From positions 1 through 10,229 of the forward strand of contig CALJUJ010000089.1 of NCBI GenBank assembly GCA_937975525.1: a stretch of 10,229 nucleotides of DNA, read 5' to 3'. This DNA comes from an uncultured bacterium (GTDB taxonomy: Bacteria > Desulfobacterota > Binatia > HRBIN30). Positions 1 to 8,294 of this stretch are shown here, in pieces. The translations under genes were made by a program, and so were the position numbers. The notes beneath the pieces are model-generated. The model worked only from the letters and a program-made list of their open reading frames with translations, was not told the origin of the DNA and made no database searches. The stretch's first letter is position 1, and every line of letters starts with the position of its first letter.

Positions 1-177
1 CGCCTCCGTGTCGCCGAGGCAGCCGTAGTAGACGCGCGCGTTGCGCAGGTCGGGCGACAGGTCGACGCGACTCACCGTCACCATCCGCACGCGCGGGTCC
101 TTGATCTCGCGCAGCAGGAGCTGGGCGAGCGTCTCTCGCATCGACTGGCTGACCCGCTCCACGCGACGACTCGACAT
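1..177 (-). CDS. rbfA: Ribosome-binding factor A, N-terminal 59 residues (runs off left edge)
   Basis: RbfA is a small KH-fold protein that binds the 30S precursor and helps late 16S rRNA maturation, especially at low temperature. The 59 visible residues start MSSRRVERVSQSMRETLAQL and continue with the family hallmark KDPRVRMVTVSRVDLSPDLR (residues 26-45), followed by ARVYYGCLG at 47-55. The ATG at 177-175 is preceded by AAGGGAGG six bases upstream, a good ribosome binding site. The full protein is normally about 110-130 residues, so roughly half lies outside the window. It sits 29 nt after ylxP on the same strand, the usual last position of the nusA-infB cluster. By analogy with other genomes, a DHH phosphoesterase, truB or rpsO could follow, but they are not visible here. 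Confidence 0.95.
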   Translation of the reverse strand, partial: MSSRRVERVSQSMRETLAQLLLREIKDPRVRMVTVSRVDLSPDLRNARVYYGCLGDTEA

Positions 178-206
178 CCGTTGCCTCCCTTGACGCCCTG
201 CGTCGT

Positions 207-497
207 TCAGACGTGCAGGATCTCGATCTCGTCACTACCCAACTCCGCCACCTGCAGATCGTCGACGAAGCGGACGACCTGCCGCAGAGCGCCGTCGACG
301 TAGGCTGCCTCGGGGCCGATCATGCATACGCCGACGACCGCCCGCTGCCACAGATCGTGGGCGTCGCATTCGGCCACCGAAACGTTGAACGTGTTGGCGA
401 CGCGCGCCTTGATCTTCTTGATGACGCCGCGCTTGCCCTTGAGCGAGTGATTCTCGGGGAGGTACAGGGTCAGTTTCAGAACGCCGACGACCACCAC
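207..497 (-). CDS. ylxP: YlxP-like DUF503 family protein
   Basis: This 96-residue protein belongs to the DUF503/YlxP family, which lies between infB and rbfA in many bacteria. Its biochemical role is not established; position suggests a part in ribosome maturation or translation. Family marks visible are GVLKLTLYLP (residues 5-14), HSLKGKR (17-23), FNVSVAE (37-43) and DLWQRA (48-53), and the length is typical. The start is ambiguous. GTG codons stand at 497-495 and 494-492, and GGGGGAG at 505-499 is one base from the first but four from the second, so the true protein may be one residue shorter. No in-frame ATG lies upstream before infB ends. It is 72 nt downstream of the infB stop, and rbfA follows after 29 nt, so all three are probably on one transcript. 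Confidence 0.9.
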   Translation of the reverse strand: MVVVGVLKLTLYLPENHSLKGKRGVIKKIKARVANTFNVSVAECDAHDLWQRAVVGVCMIGPEAAYVDGALRQVVRFVDDLQVAELGSDEIEILHV

Positions 498-498
498 A

Positions 499-505
499 CT
501 CCCCC
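499..505 (-). promoter_or_regulatory. Ribosome binding site of ylxP
   Basis: GGGGGAG on the minus strand. It lies one base before the first GTG (497) and four before the second (494), so spacing favours the second GTG as the start, though both are shorter than ideal. Confidence 0.45.
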
Positions 506-536
506 GCCGTTCACCAACGTCACGACCAGCCCCCGT

Positions 537-566
537 CGCGCACCGCGGCGTGCCGGGCGGCGCGCG
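537..566 (-). other. GC-rich intercistronic hairpin after infB
   Basis: Three bases after the infB stop codon the minus-strand transcript can fold a 10-bp stem. Positions 566-557 (CGCGCGCCGC) pair with 546-537 (GCGGTGCGCG), with one G-U wobble and a 10-base loop. No U-run follows; the next bases on the minus strand are ACGGGGGCTGG, so it is not a standard intrinsic terminator. It could protect the upstream mRNA's 3' end, act as a pause or processing site, or lower expression of ylxP-rbfA relative to infB. The pairing is seen directly; the role is inference. Confidence 0.5.
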
Positions 567-569
567 GCG

Positions 570-3368
570 TCAAGCCGCCGCCGTTCGACCCGCCGTTGGC
601 GCCGACAGGCGCCTCTCGACGGCTTCCTGCTCGAAGACCTCGATCACGTCACCGGGCTTGATGTCGGGGAAGTCGTCGAGGCCGATGCCGCACTCGTAGC
701 CGCTGGTGACCTCGCGGGCGTCGTCCTTGAAGCGGCGCAGGCTCGCGATCTTGCCGGTGTGGATCACGACGCTGTCGCGCACCAGCCGGGCACTCGCGTT
801 GCGTGTGATCTTGCCATCGAGAACGTACGACCCGGCGATCGTTCCCACGTTCGGGATGGAGAAGGCTTCGCGGACTTCCGCGCGGCCGACGACCTTCTCG
901 CGGAAGGTCGGCTCGAGCAATCCCTCCATGGCGGCGCGAACGTCGTTGAGCGCGTCGTAAATGACCGAGTAGAGACGCGCGTCGACGCCTTCGCGTTCGA
1001 TGATCGCCGCCGCCTTCGCCTCCGGGCGAACGTTGAAGGCGATGACGACGGCATTCGACGCCGACGCCAGCAGCGCGTCGCTCTCGGTCACGCCACCGAC
1101 GGACCCATGGATGACGTTGACCCGGACCTCTTCCGTGCTGAGGCGGGTGAGCGCGTCCGCGACCGCTTCGACCGAGCCCTGGACGTCGGCCTTGACGACC
1201 AGCTTGAGCTCCTTGACGTCGCCGGTGTGCACTTGCTTGTAGAGATCCTCGAGCGAGACCTTCGCGCTCTTGACGAGGTCCGCCTCGCGCTGCTTGGTGC
1301 GCCGGTGTTCGGCGACCTGTCGCGCCGTCGCCTCGTCGGCGACGGCGACGAACGGCGTCCCGGCCTCGGGCACGCCCTGCAGGCCGAGAATCTCGACCGG
1401 GGTCGAGGGGCCGGCCTGCTCGACGCGTTCGCCGCGATCGTCGATCATCGCCCGCACGCGGCCGTAGTTGCCGCCGCAAACGAACGGATCGCCGCGGTTG
1501 AGCGTACCCTCTTGCACGAGCACCGTCGCCACCGGGCCGCGGCCGCGATCGAGCTTCGCTTCGACGATGGTGCCGCGAGCGAGCTTGTCGGAATTCGCCT
1601 TGAGGTCGAGGAGATCGGATTGCAGGAGGAGCATCTCGAGCAGCTCGGGAACGCCCTGCCCGGTCTTCGCCGAGACCGGCGCGCAGACCGTGTCGCCGCC
1701 CCATTCCTCGGCGACGAGACCGTTGTCGGCCAGCTGTTGACGCACCTTCTCGAGGTCGATCCCGGGCTTGTCGACCTTGTTGATGGCGACGATGATCGGC
1801 ACCTCGGCAGCGCGCGCATGATTGATCGCTTCGACCGTCTGCGGCATCACGCCGTCGTCGGCGGCGACGAGAAGGATGACGATGTCGGTCACCTTCGCGC
1901 CTCGCGCGCGCATGGCGGTGAAGGCCTCGTGGCCGGGGGTGTCGAGGAAGGTGACCTTGCGGCCGTCGACGTCGACGCTGTAGGCGCCGATGTGCTGCGT
2001 GATGCCTCCCGCCTCTTGGTCCGTGACCTTCGTGGAGCGGATCGAGTCGAGGAGCGACGTCTTGCCGTGGTCGACGTGCCCCATGATCGTGACGACGGCC
2101 GGACGCGCGGTCGTGCTTTCCTCGACCGCCTGCGCCTTTTCGACCTCGAGCATCGATTCCGCGTTGAAGGCGACGTTCTCGACGTTGTAGCCGAAATCCG
2201 ATGCGAGCAGGGCCGCGGTGTCGGCGTCGAGGAGCTGGTTGATGGTCGCCATCATCCCCGAATCCATGAGCTTGCGGATGATCTCGGCGGCCTTGACGCC
2301 CATCGACCGGGCCAGCTCGCCGACGGTGACCACCTCGGAGATGCGCACGACGCGCTTGTGTTCGGCGGGAGTGGTGATGGCGGTCTTCTTCTGTTCCTTG
2401 CCGGGCAGCGCGCGCCGTTTGCGCGGCACGCGTGCGCGGCGCTGATCGTCGCGGGTGTCGAAGGATTCGGTGTTCTTGATGACGCGCCGCTTCTTGCCCT
2501 TTTTGCGCTTGCTGTCCGGGGCACCCACCGGCGGCAGCGGCTGCGCCGTCGGGTCGACGGCGGGCTCGCGACGGCCTCGGTCGCGAGCCGTGCGCGCATC
2601 GCGCGACGGAGGAGCCGGGGCCGCCTTGGTCAGGTCGATGCGGCCGAGGATCCGCGGCCCGCGCACCTCCGGTCTCGAACTCGAAGTTTCGGCACTCGGA
2701 GTCACTTCCGTCCGTCGCGGCGGCGTCGTCGACCGCGCCGGGGGCATTTGTCGGGTCTCGCGTGAGGCGACGCCGACGTCGGCGTCCGCCGCCGGCGCAG
2801 CGGGCTTCGTCGTCGCCTTGGCTTCCACCGCGACCGGGCTGTCGGTCGTCGGTTCCGCTGCCTTGGGTTTCGCGGCTACAGGCTGCGCTGCGGGCTCCGA
2901 GGTCGGCGGCGGCGCGGCCGGCGTCTCGGAAGGCTCCGGAGGCATCTCGGCGCGCGGCTCGTCGGTTGCCGGCGGCAACTCGGAAACGGGGGGTGGCAGC
3001 GGCAGGCCGCTCGGCAGCGGCGGCGGGGTCATGCTTTCGCCGGGCACGGACAGCGGCTCGTTCCCGATGCCCAGGGGCTCTCCCGTGTCCGCCTCGCGAC
3101 GCTTGGTACGGCGGCGGATGACGTTCGTCTTGACGCGTGTCTCCTGGATCGTTTCGCCGGCGATTCCCTCGCGTACCGTCTCGTTGCCCACGGCGACCTC
3201 GGGTCGCACGTCGATGCCCAGCTCGAAGCGCACTTGTTCCACTTCCTTGTCTTCGATCGCGCTCTGTGGCCGCTTGTTCTGGACACCGAGATTCTCGAGT
3301 GCGGCGATGATCGCCTTCGACTCGACTCCGAGGTCTTTCGCTACTTCGCTGATCCGTTTGCGCGCCAT
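570..3368 (-). CDS. infB: Translation initiation factor IF-2
   Basis: IF-2 is the GTPase that brings initiator fMet-tRNA to the 30S subunit and promotes 50S joining. The 932-residue protein opens with the IF2_N helical domain (MARKRISEVAKDLGVESKAI). A Pro/Ala/Glu-rich linker runs from about 85 to 330, ending in basic patches. A second IF2_N-like domain follows at 338-400. The GTPase motifs are complete: G1 GHVDHGKT (430-437), G2 GGITQHIG (454-461), G3 DTPGHEAF (476-483), G4 NKVD (530-533) and G5 SAK (566-568). Beta-barrel domain II (about 590-690), domain III and the fMet-tRNA-binding C-terminal domain (about 820-915) follow. The ATG at 3368-3366 has AAGGA eight bases upstream, inside the end of ylxR, and lies three bases after the ylxR stop, which indicates coupled translation. 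Length is within the family range. No defect seen. Confidence 0.98.
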   Translation of the reverse strand: MARKRISEVAKDLGVESKAIIAALENLGVQNKRPQSAIEDKEVEQVRFELGIDVRPEVAVGNETVREGIAGETIQETRVKTNVIRRRTKRREADTGEPLGIGNEPLSVPGESMTPPPLPSGLPLPPPVSELPPATDEPRAEMPPEPSETPAAPPPTSEPAAQPVAAKPKAAEPTTDSPVAVEAKATTKPAAPAADADVGVASRETRQMPPARSTTPPRRTEVTPSAETSSSRPEVRGPRILGRIDLTKAAPAPPSRDARTARDRGRREPAVDPTAQPLPPVGAPDSKRKKGKKRRVIKNTESFDTRDDQRRARVPRKRRALPGKEQKKTAITTPAEHKRVVRISEVVTVGELARSMGVKAAEIIRKLMDSGMMATINQLLDADTAALLASDFGYNVENVAFNAESMLEVEKAQAVEESTTARPAVVTIMGHVDHGKTSLLDSIRSTKVTDQEAGGITQHIGAYSVDVDGRKVTFLDTPGHEAFTAMRARGAKVTDIVILLVAADDGVMPQTVEAINHARAAEVPIIVAINKVDKPGIDLEKVRQQLADNGLVAEEWGGDTVCAPVSAKTGQGVPELLEMLLLQSDLLDLKANSDKLARGTIVEAKLDRGRGPVATVLVQEGTLNRGDPFVCGGNYGRVRAMIDDRGERVEQAGPSTPVEILGLQGVPEAGTPFVAVADEATARQVAEHRRTKQREADLVKSAKVSLEDLYKQVHTGDVKELKLVVKADVQGSVEAVADALTRLSTEEVRVNVIHGSVGGVTESDALLASASNAVVIAFNVRPEAKAAAIIEREGVDARLYSVIYDALNDVRAAMEGLLEPTFREKVVGRAEVREAFSIPNVGTIAGSYVLDGKITRNASARLVRDSVVIHTGKIASLRRFKDDAREVTSGYECGIGLDDFPDIKPGDVIEVFEQEAVERRLSAPTAGRTAAA

Positions 3369-3371
3369 TCT

Positions 3372-3670
3372 CTATTCTTCCTTGCCGAACTGCGTGCCGC
3401 CCTCGTCCTCACGAAGCAACGCGACGAAGGTGCCGCGTGTCGACCGATCGACGGAACGCCGTAGAGAGCGAACCAAACCCTTCCGCGTCGCGAACCGCTG
3501 CCAGCAAGACTCGCGCCGGTGGAGGTAAGCCGAGCGGCCGCGCCGACCACTCTCCGGTGCGAGCGCCAACCCGCTTCGCGAGTCCGCCTGGAACCGCACC
3601 AGCTCTCGCTGCGCCCCGCGTTCGCCGCACCCCATGCACGTGCGGACGGGACCCTGCCCTCTATCGCTTC

Positions 3671-3674
<4 letters not shown>
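3372..3674 (-). CDS. ylxR: YlxR (DUF448) RNA-binding protein, RNase P modulator family
   Basis: YlxR is a small basic protein usually encoded between nusA and infB. In Bacillus subtilis the homologue (renamed RnpM) binds the RNase P RNA and modulates its activity. The 100 residues contain the family motif RTCMGCGERGAQRELVRF (11-28), GRSAY (46-50) and a basic helix around SCWQRFATRKGLVRSLRR (56-73). The best start is TTG at 3674-3672, whose last two bases begin the nusA TGA stop (TTGA overlap). The next in-frame ATG is Met14, inside the conserved CxxC motif, so it would cut the domain. The frame closes with TAG three bases before infB. The ylxQ (L7Ae-like) gene that follows ylxR in Bacillus is absent. 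The acidic tail after residue 88 also encodes the infB ribosome binding site. Confidence 0.9.
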
Positions 3675-5176
<1,502 letters not shown>

Positions 5177-5201
5177 GTTCTCCTCCTCGACCTTCGGCGA
5201 C

Positions 5202-5663
5202 CTACGGCAATTCGGCCTCGTGATTCGCCCGCACGATCTCCGCGTAGGGGATCCGGAAAGAACCCTGGCCTTCGGCGACCTCGATCGCCTCGTCGTCCGC
5301 CGCCGCCAGCGTGCCGACGAATTGGCGCCGCCCATCTGCCCGCCCCTGCGTCTTGACGCGGACACGCTCACCGACGAAACGCCGAAAGTGCTCCGGCAAG
5401 CGCAGGCGGCGATGGATCCCCGGCGACGAGCACTCGAGCAGGTACTCCCCCGGCACCGCATCGTGCACGTCGAAGACGTCGCTGAGTTGGCGGCTCACTC
5501 GAGCGAGGTCGTCGACCGTGATGCCGCCCTCGCGGTCGACGAACAGCCGCAGTACCGTACCTCGGCTCTCGCGTCGATACTCGACGTCGACGAGCTCGCC
5601 ACCGTCGGCGATCACCACCGGCGCAGCGAGCTCCCACACGCGGGCGACAACATCTCGGGACAT
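5202..5663 (-). CDS. rimP: Ribosome maturation factor RimP
   Basis: RimP binds the free 30S subunit and is needed for its proper maturation. The 153-residue product has the two-domain layout of the family. In the N-terminal domain are GGELVDVEYRRE (21-32), LRLFVDREGGITVDDLARVS (38-57) and the signature LECSSPGIHRRL (76-87). The C-terminal Sm-like domain covers about 88-150 (RRFVGERVRVKT). The frame is open upstream to an ATG at 5771, but the extra 36 residues do not look like RimP. ATG 5663-5661 gives the normal length and has GGAG (5673-5670) six bases upstream. It is the first gene of the rimP-nusA-infB cluster and is preceded by a possible promoter and attenuator hairpin. nusA follows after 25 nt. 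Confidence 0.95.
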   Translation of the reverse strand: MSRDVVARVWELAAPVVIADGGELVDVEYRRESRGTVLRLFVDREGGITVDDLARVSRQLSDVFDVHDAVPGEYLLECSSPGIHRRLRLPEHFRRFVGERVRVKTQGRADGRRQFVGTLAAADDEAIEVAEGQGSFRIPYAEIVRANHEAELP

Positions 5664-5673
5664 TCTCGACTCC

Positions 5674-5702
5674 AAACGAAACAAGCGGGCTCGGAAGCCC
5701 AC
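5674..5702 (-). terminator. Terminator-like hairpin in the rimP leader (candidate attenuator)
   Basis: On the minus strand positions 5702-5696 (GTGGGCT) pair with 5691-5685 (AGCCCGC), one G-U wobble, around a UCCG loop of the stable UNCG class. The next eleven bases, TTGTTTCGTTT (5684-5674), contain eight T and run straight into the GGAG ribosome binding site of rimP. This is the form of an intrinsic terminator. Because it sits between greA and rimP and leaves no room for a promoter after it, it could end greA transcripts or attenuate entry into the rimP-nusA operon. A competing pairing of CGGGC (5720-5716) with GCCCG (5690-5686) is possible, though only 5 bp. Confidence 0.5.
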
Positions 5703-5732
5703 CTCGTCGCAAGCGGCCCGAAATTGGCGCGA

Positions 5733-5762
5733 AACGTAGCACACGCCATCGAGCACCTGCAA
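5733..5762 (-). promoter_or_regulatory. Possible promoter for the rimP-nusA-infB operon
   Basis: On the minus strand TTGCAG (5762-5757) is followed after 18 bases by TACGTT (5738-5733) with an upstream TGC giving an extended -10 shape. Each hexamer matches the sigma-70 consensus at only three positions, so support is weak. It would place transcription start near 5726, giving a leader of about 60 nt containing the attenuator-like hairpin. Confidence 0.22.
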
Positions 5763-5787
5763 GGAACGCAAGTGGCGGAGACGGGCC

Positions 5788-6255
5788 TCAGCGCTCGTGG
5801 AGCGTGACCAGATCGGTGATCTCGTACGACCGCTTGCCCTTCGGCGTCTGGACTTCGACTTCGTCGCCGACGCCGCGGCTCATCAGCGCCCTACCGATCG
5901 GCGAGCTCAGCGAAATGCGTCCGGCCGCGGGATCGACCTCCTCGGGGAAGACGATCTCGTAGACCTGCGACTCACCGTCGTCCAGGTCTTCGACCGTAAC
6001 CTTACTTCCGTAGGCGACGACGCCATCCGGGATCGATTGGATGTTGTAGAGCGACAGCTCACGGATGCGGCTCTGTACCTGACCGATCCGCGCGCGCAGG
6101 AACTCCTGCCGCTGCTTGGCGGCATCGTACTCCGCGTTCTCGCTGAGATCGCCGTGACTGGCCGCTTCCTGCAGGTCCTTCGGCACCTTGTGGGTCAGCT
6201 CGTGCTGCAGCTCGGCCAAGTCCTTCTTCAATTTCTGGACGATCGGTAGCTCCAT
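5788..6255 (-). CDS. greA: Transcription elongation factor GreA
   Basis: GreA enters the secondary channel of RNA polymerase and stimulates cleavage of backtracked RNA, rescuing stalled complexes. The 155-residue protein has the N-terminal antiparallel coiled coil (about 1-72) with the Gre signature GDLSENAEYDAAKQRQEF (35-52). Asp36 and Glu39 at the tip correspond to the catalytic acidic pair (Asp41/Glu44 in Escherichia coli). The C-terminal FKBP-like domain (about 78-155) includes ISLSSPIGRALMSRGVGDEV (114-133). Length is just under the usual 158. ATG 6255-6253 has GAGGA six bases upstream. It starts only 12 nt after the CoA-transferase stop, so the two are probably cotranscribed. rimP follows on the same strand after a 124-nt gap that may hold a terminator or attenuator and a promoter. 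Confidence 0.95.
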   Translation of the reverse strand: MELPIVQKLKKDLAELQHELTHKVPKDLQEAASHGDLSENAEYDAAKQRQEFLRARIGQVQSRIRELSLYNIQSIPDGVVAYGSKVTVEDLDDGESQVYEIVFPEEVDPAAGRISLSSPIGRALMSRGVGDEVEVQTPKGKRSYEITDLVTLHER

Positions 6256-6267
6256 CTCCCATCCTCG

Positions 6268-7461
6268 TCAGATCACGCCCTCGTCGCGCAGAAGTCCCAT
6301 CTCGCTCTCGGAGAGCCCGAGCATTCCCCGGTACACCTCGTCGTTGTGCTCGCCGAGATCCGGGCCCAAGCGCCGTACTTTACCTGGAGATCGCGACATT
6401 TTGAAAGGCACGCCGGTCACCGGGATCTTCCCGAGCACCGGATCCGGCAGGTCGACCAGCATCTCCCGTGCCGCGATGTGTGGATCCTCGACGAGCGCTT
6501 CGACGGTCATCACGGGCGCGCACGGCACGTTCGCGCCGCTCGGACCCAACACCTCGAGCACCTCGGCGACGGTGCGCTCGGCCACCCACTCGGCCACGAT
6601 ACGGTTGACCTCGGCGTGCCGCTCGAGCCGGGCCTGCGGCGACTTGAAGCGGGGGTCGCGACCGAGCGGCTCGTGGCCGATGGCCGCCATCAACTCGCGA
6701 AACAGCCTGCTGTTGCCGATACCGATCACCAGATGGCCGTCTCTGGCGGCGAAACAGTCGTAGGGCGTGACGAACGCATGCTGGTTGCCGAGCCGGGGCG
6801 GCTGCCGGCCGGTCGTCGCGTACACCGTGGGCCAGTTGTCGAGCATCGCGAAAATCGCATCCATGTTCGAAACGTCGACCATCTGCCCTTCTCCGGTCCG
6901 CGTGCGGTGGTGAATCGCACCGAGGAGGGCAACCGCGAGAAAGCTTCCGCCGATGAAGTCGCCGAGCGAGCCACCCCCGCGGATCGGTGGACCATCGGCG
7001 AATCCCGTGATTCCCATGAGGCCCCCCATCGCCTGGGCGATGATGTCGTACGACGTCCGCTCCGCGTACGGACCGGTCTGACCGAAGCCCGACAAGGCCG
7101 CGTAGATGAGGCCCGGCTGGATGCGCGCGAGCTCGGCGTAGCCGAGCCCCCAGCGGTCCATCGTGCCCGCCGAGAAGTTCTCGACGACCACGTCGACATG
7201 CTCGACGAGACGCCGCAGCAAGGCGGCGCCGGCGGGCTTGCGAACGTCGAGGGTGATGCCCCGCTTGTTGCGGTTGAGCGCCTTGAAGGCGACCGGCACT
7301 CCCTCCACCGTCGGAAATCCGTAGCGCCCGTCGTCGCCGCGACCCGGCAGCTCGACCTTGATGATCCTGGCGCCCATGTCGCCCAGCAGGCTGGTGCCGA
7401 AAGGGCCGGCGATGACGCGACTGAGATCGAGAATGGTGATGTCGTCGAGCGCGCTTGCCAT
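6268..7461 (-). CDS. CaiB/BaiF family (class III) CoA-transferase
   Basis: Class III CoA-transferases move CoA between an acyl-CoA and a carboxylic acid through an aspartyl-CoA intermediate and form interlocked dimers. The 397-residue length and N-terminal ILDLSRVIAGPFGTSLLGDM (10-29) with IKVELPGRGDDGR (34-46) are typical. Asp168 in RGGGSLGDFIGG (161-172) matches the catalytic aspartate (Asp169 of formyl-CoA transferase), followed by RTRTGEGQMVDVS (186-198). Where the racemase branch (AMACR type) has GHD with a catalytic His, this protein has SYD (137-139), so transferase rather than racemase is more likely. The substrate cannot be told from sequence. ATG 7461-7459 has GGGAGGAG upstream, and a possible promoter lies at 7522-7495. 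It is the first gene of a unit with greA, an unusual pairing of metabolism with transcription. Confidence 0.93.
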   Translation of the reverse strand: MASALDDITILDLSRVIAGPFGTSLLGDMGARIIKVELPGRGDDGRYGFPTVEGVPVAFKALNRNKRGITLDVRKPAGAALLRRLVEHVDVVVENFSAGTMDRWGLGYAELARIQPGLIYAALSGFGQTGPYAERTSYDIIAQAMGGLMGITGFADGPPIRGGGSLGDFIGGSFLAVALLGAIHHRTRTGEGQMVDVSNMDAIFAMLDNWPTVYATTGRQPPRLGNQHAFVTPYDCFAARDGHLVIGIGNSRLFRELMAAIGHEPLGRDPRFKSPQARLERHAEVNRIVAEWVAERTVAEVLEVLGPSGANVPCAPVMTVEALVEDPHIAAREMLVDLPDPVLGKIPVTGVPFKMSRSPGKVRRLGPDLGEHNDEVYRGMLGLSESEMGLLRDEGVI

Positions 7462-7494
7462 GTGCCAGCTCCTCCCGTCGGCGGCGAGCGACGG

Positions 7495-7522
7495 ATGCTA
7501 GCCCTTGCCCCCCGAATTGCAA
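7495..7522 (-). promoter_or_regulatory. Possible promoter for the CoA-transferase-greA unit
   Basis: In the 99-nt divergent gap, the minus strand has TTGCAA (7522-7517), a 16-base spacer and TAGCAT (7500-7495), each matching four of six sigma-70 consensus bases. Transcription would start near 7488, leaving a short leader with the GGAGGAG ribosome binding site. Judged by eye only. Confidence 0.35.
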
Positions 7523-7524
7523 AG

Positions 7525-7553
7525 TTGCCTCGGCGCCGGCGGCCGCGTAGCGT
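7525..7553 (+). promoter_or_regulatory. Possible weak promoter for comF
   Basis: TTGCCT (7525-7530), a 17-base spacer and TAGCGT (7548-7553) lie just before the comF GTG at 7561. Each box matches only three consensus bases. If real, transcription would begin at or next to the start codon, giving a leaderless or nearly leaderless mRNA, which fits the absence of a ribosome binding site before this GTG. Confidence 0.18.
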
Positions 7554-7560
7554 CGATTCG

Positions 7561-8283
7561 GTGTCGATCGCAGCGAGCCTTCTCGACGTCCTCTACCCAC
7601 CGTCGTGCTACGGGTGCGACGCCCCCGCGCCGCGGCCCGGCTTCTGTGCTCGCTGTGAGGCTCGCATCCCCTGGCATCCGACCGCCAGCTGCCCGACATG
7701 TGCGCGCCCGACCGGTTGGCGCGAGGGCGCGACGCGCTCGTGCGGCCGCTGCCTGCGGCGCGCGCCGGCGCAAGCCTCGACGACGGCGTGCGCGGTGCTT
7801 CACTTCGACGAGGCCGAAGACCCGCTGCGGCACTCGATTCACGAGCTGAAGTACCGCGGCGAGCTCGGCATCGCCCGCGTTCTCGGCCGAGCCCTCGCCG
7901 TCGCCGCGCACCGGCGCGGGCTCGCCGCGGACGTCGTCGCACCGGTACCGCTCCACCTCGACCGGCTGCGTTGGCGCGGATTCAATCAGGCTCTTCTCTT
8001 GGCCCGGCACCTCGGTCTCGGCAAAACGCCGGTGGCCGCCCGCGCCCTGGTCCGCACCCGGCCGACGCGGCCGCAGGTCGAGCTCGACGGAACGGCGCGG
8101 CGTGCGAACGTCGCCGGCGCCTTTCGCGTCGCCGACGCCGCCAGCATCGCCGGCAAACGCATCGCCCTGGTCGACGACGTGATGACCACTGGAGCCACGG
8201 TCGACGCCTGCAGCCGGGCGCTGCTGCGGGCCGGCGCAGCACGAGTCGACGTCGTGGTCGTCGCCCGCGCGGTACGCGACTGA
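7561..8283 (+). CDS. comF: ComF family phosphoribosyltransferase-like protein
   Basis: ComF/GntX proteins combine an N-terminal zinc-ribbon part with a phosphoribosyltransferase fold. In naturally competent bacteria they act in DNA uptake or processing, but the family is widespread and its reaction is not established. The 240-residue product begins SLLDVLYPPSCYGC, typical for ComF. It has four CxxC pairs (Cys16/19, 29/32, 44/47, 61/64), the conserved VPLHLDRLRWRGFNQALLLA (129-148), and the PRPP-binding signature IALVDDVMTTGAT (201-213). The GTG at 7561 is chosen because it gives the family's N-terminus and no in-frame ATG lies near upstream. No clear ribosome binding site precedes it. The frame extends upstream on paper, but that part is antisense to the CoA-transferase. 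The methyltransferase gene starts 11 nt after its stop. Confidence 0.93.
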   Translation: MSIAASLLDVLYPPSCYGCDAPAPRPGFCARCEARIPWHPTASCPTCARPTGWREGATRSCGRCLRRAPAQASTTACAVLHFDEAEDPLRHSIHELKYRGELGIARVLGRALAVAAHRRGLAADVVAPVPLHLDRLRWRGFNQALLLARHLGLGKTPVAARALVRTRPTRPQVELDGTARRANVAGAFRVADAASIAGKRIALVDDVMTTGATVDACSRALLRAGAARVDVVVVARAVRD

Positions 8284-8286
8284 GGT
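8281..8286 (+). promoter_or_regulatory. Ribosome binding site of the methyltransferase, overlapping the comF stop
   Basis: TGAGGT overlaps the comF TGA stop and lies eight bases before ATG 8295. Ribosomes ending comF would sit on this site, which suggests translational coupling of the two genes. Confidence 0.5.
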
Positions 8287-8294
8287 CATCCGCG

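Noticed and set aside
213..2765. Very long plus-strand open frame (850 codons) opposite infB
   Set aside because: The minus strand encodes a complete IF-2 with all GTPase motifs. The plus-strand frame gives an Arg/Asp/Leu-rich product with no recognisable domain, as expected from GC-rich codon bias.
5664..5771. 36-residue N-terminal extension of RimP from ATG 5771
   Set aside because: The extra residues do not resemble RimP, and ATG 5663 has a ribosome binding site and gives the normal family length.
6346..7560. Long upstream extension of the comF frame
   Set aside because: It lies antisense to the CoA-transferase and shows no homology-like motif. ComF's own N-terminus begins at the GTG at 7561.
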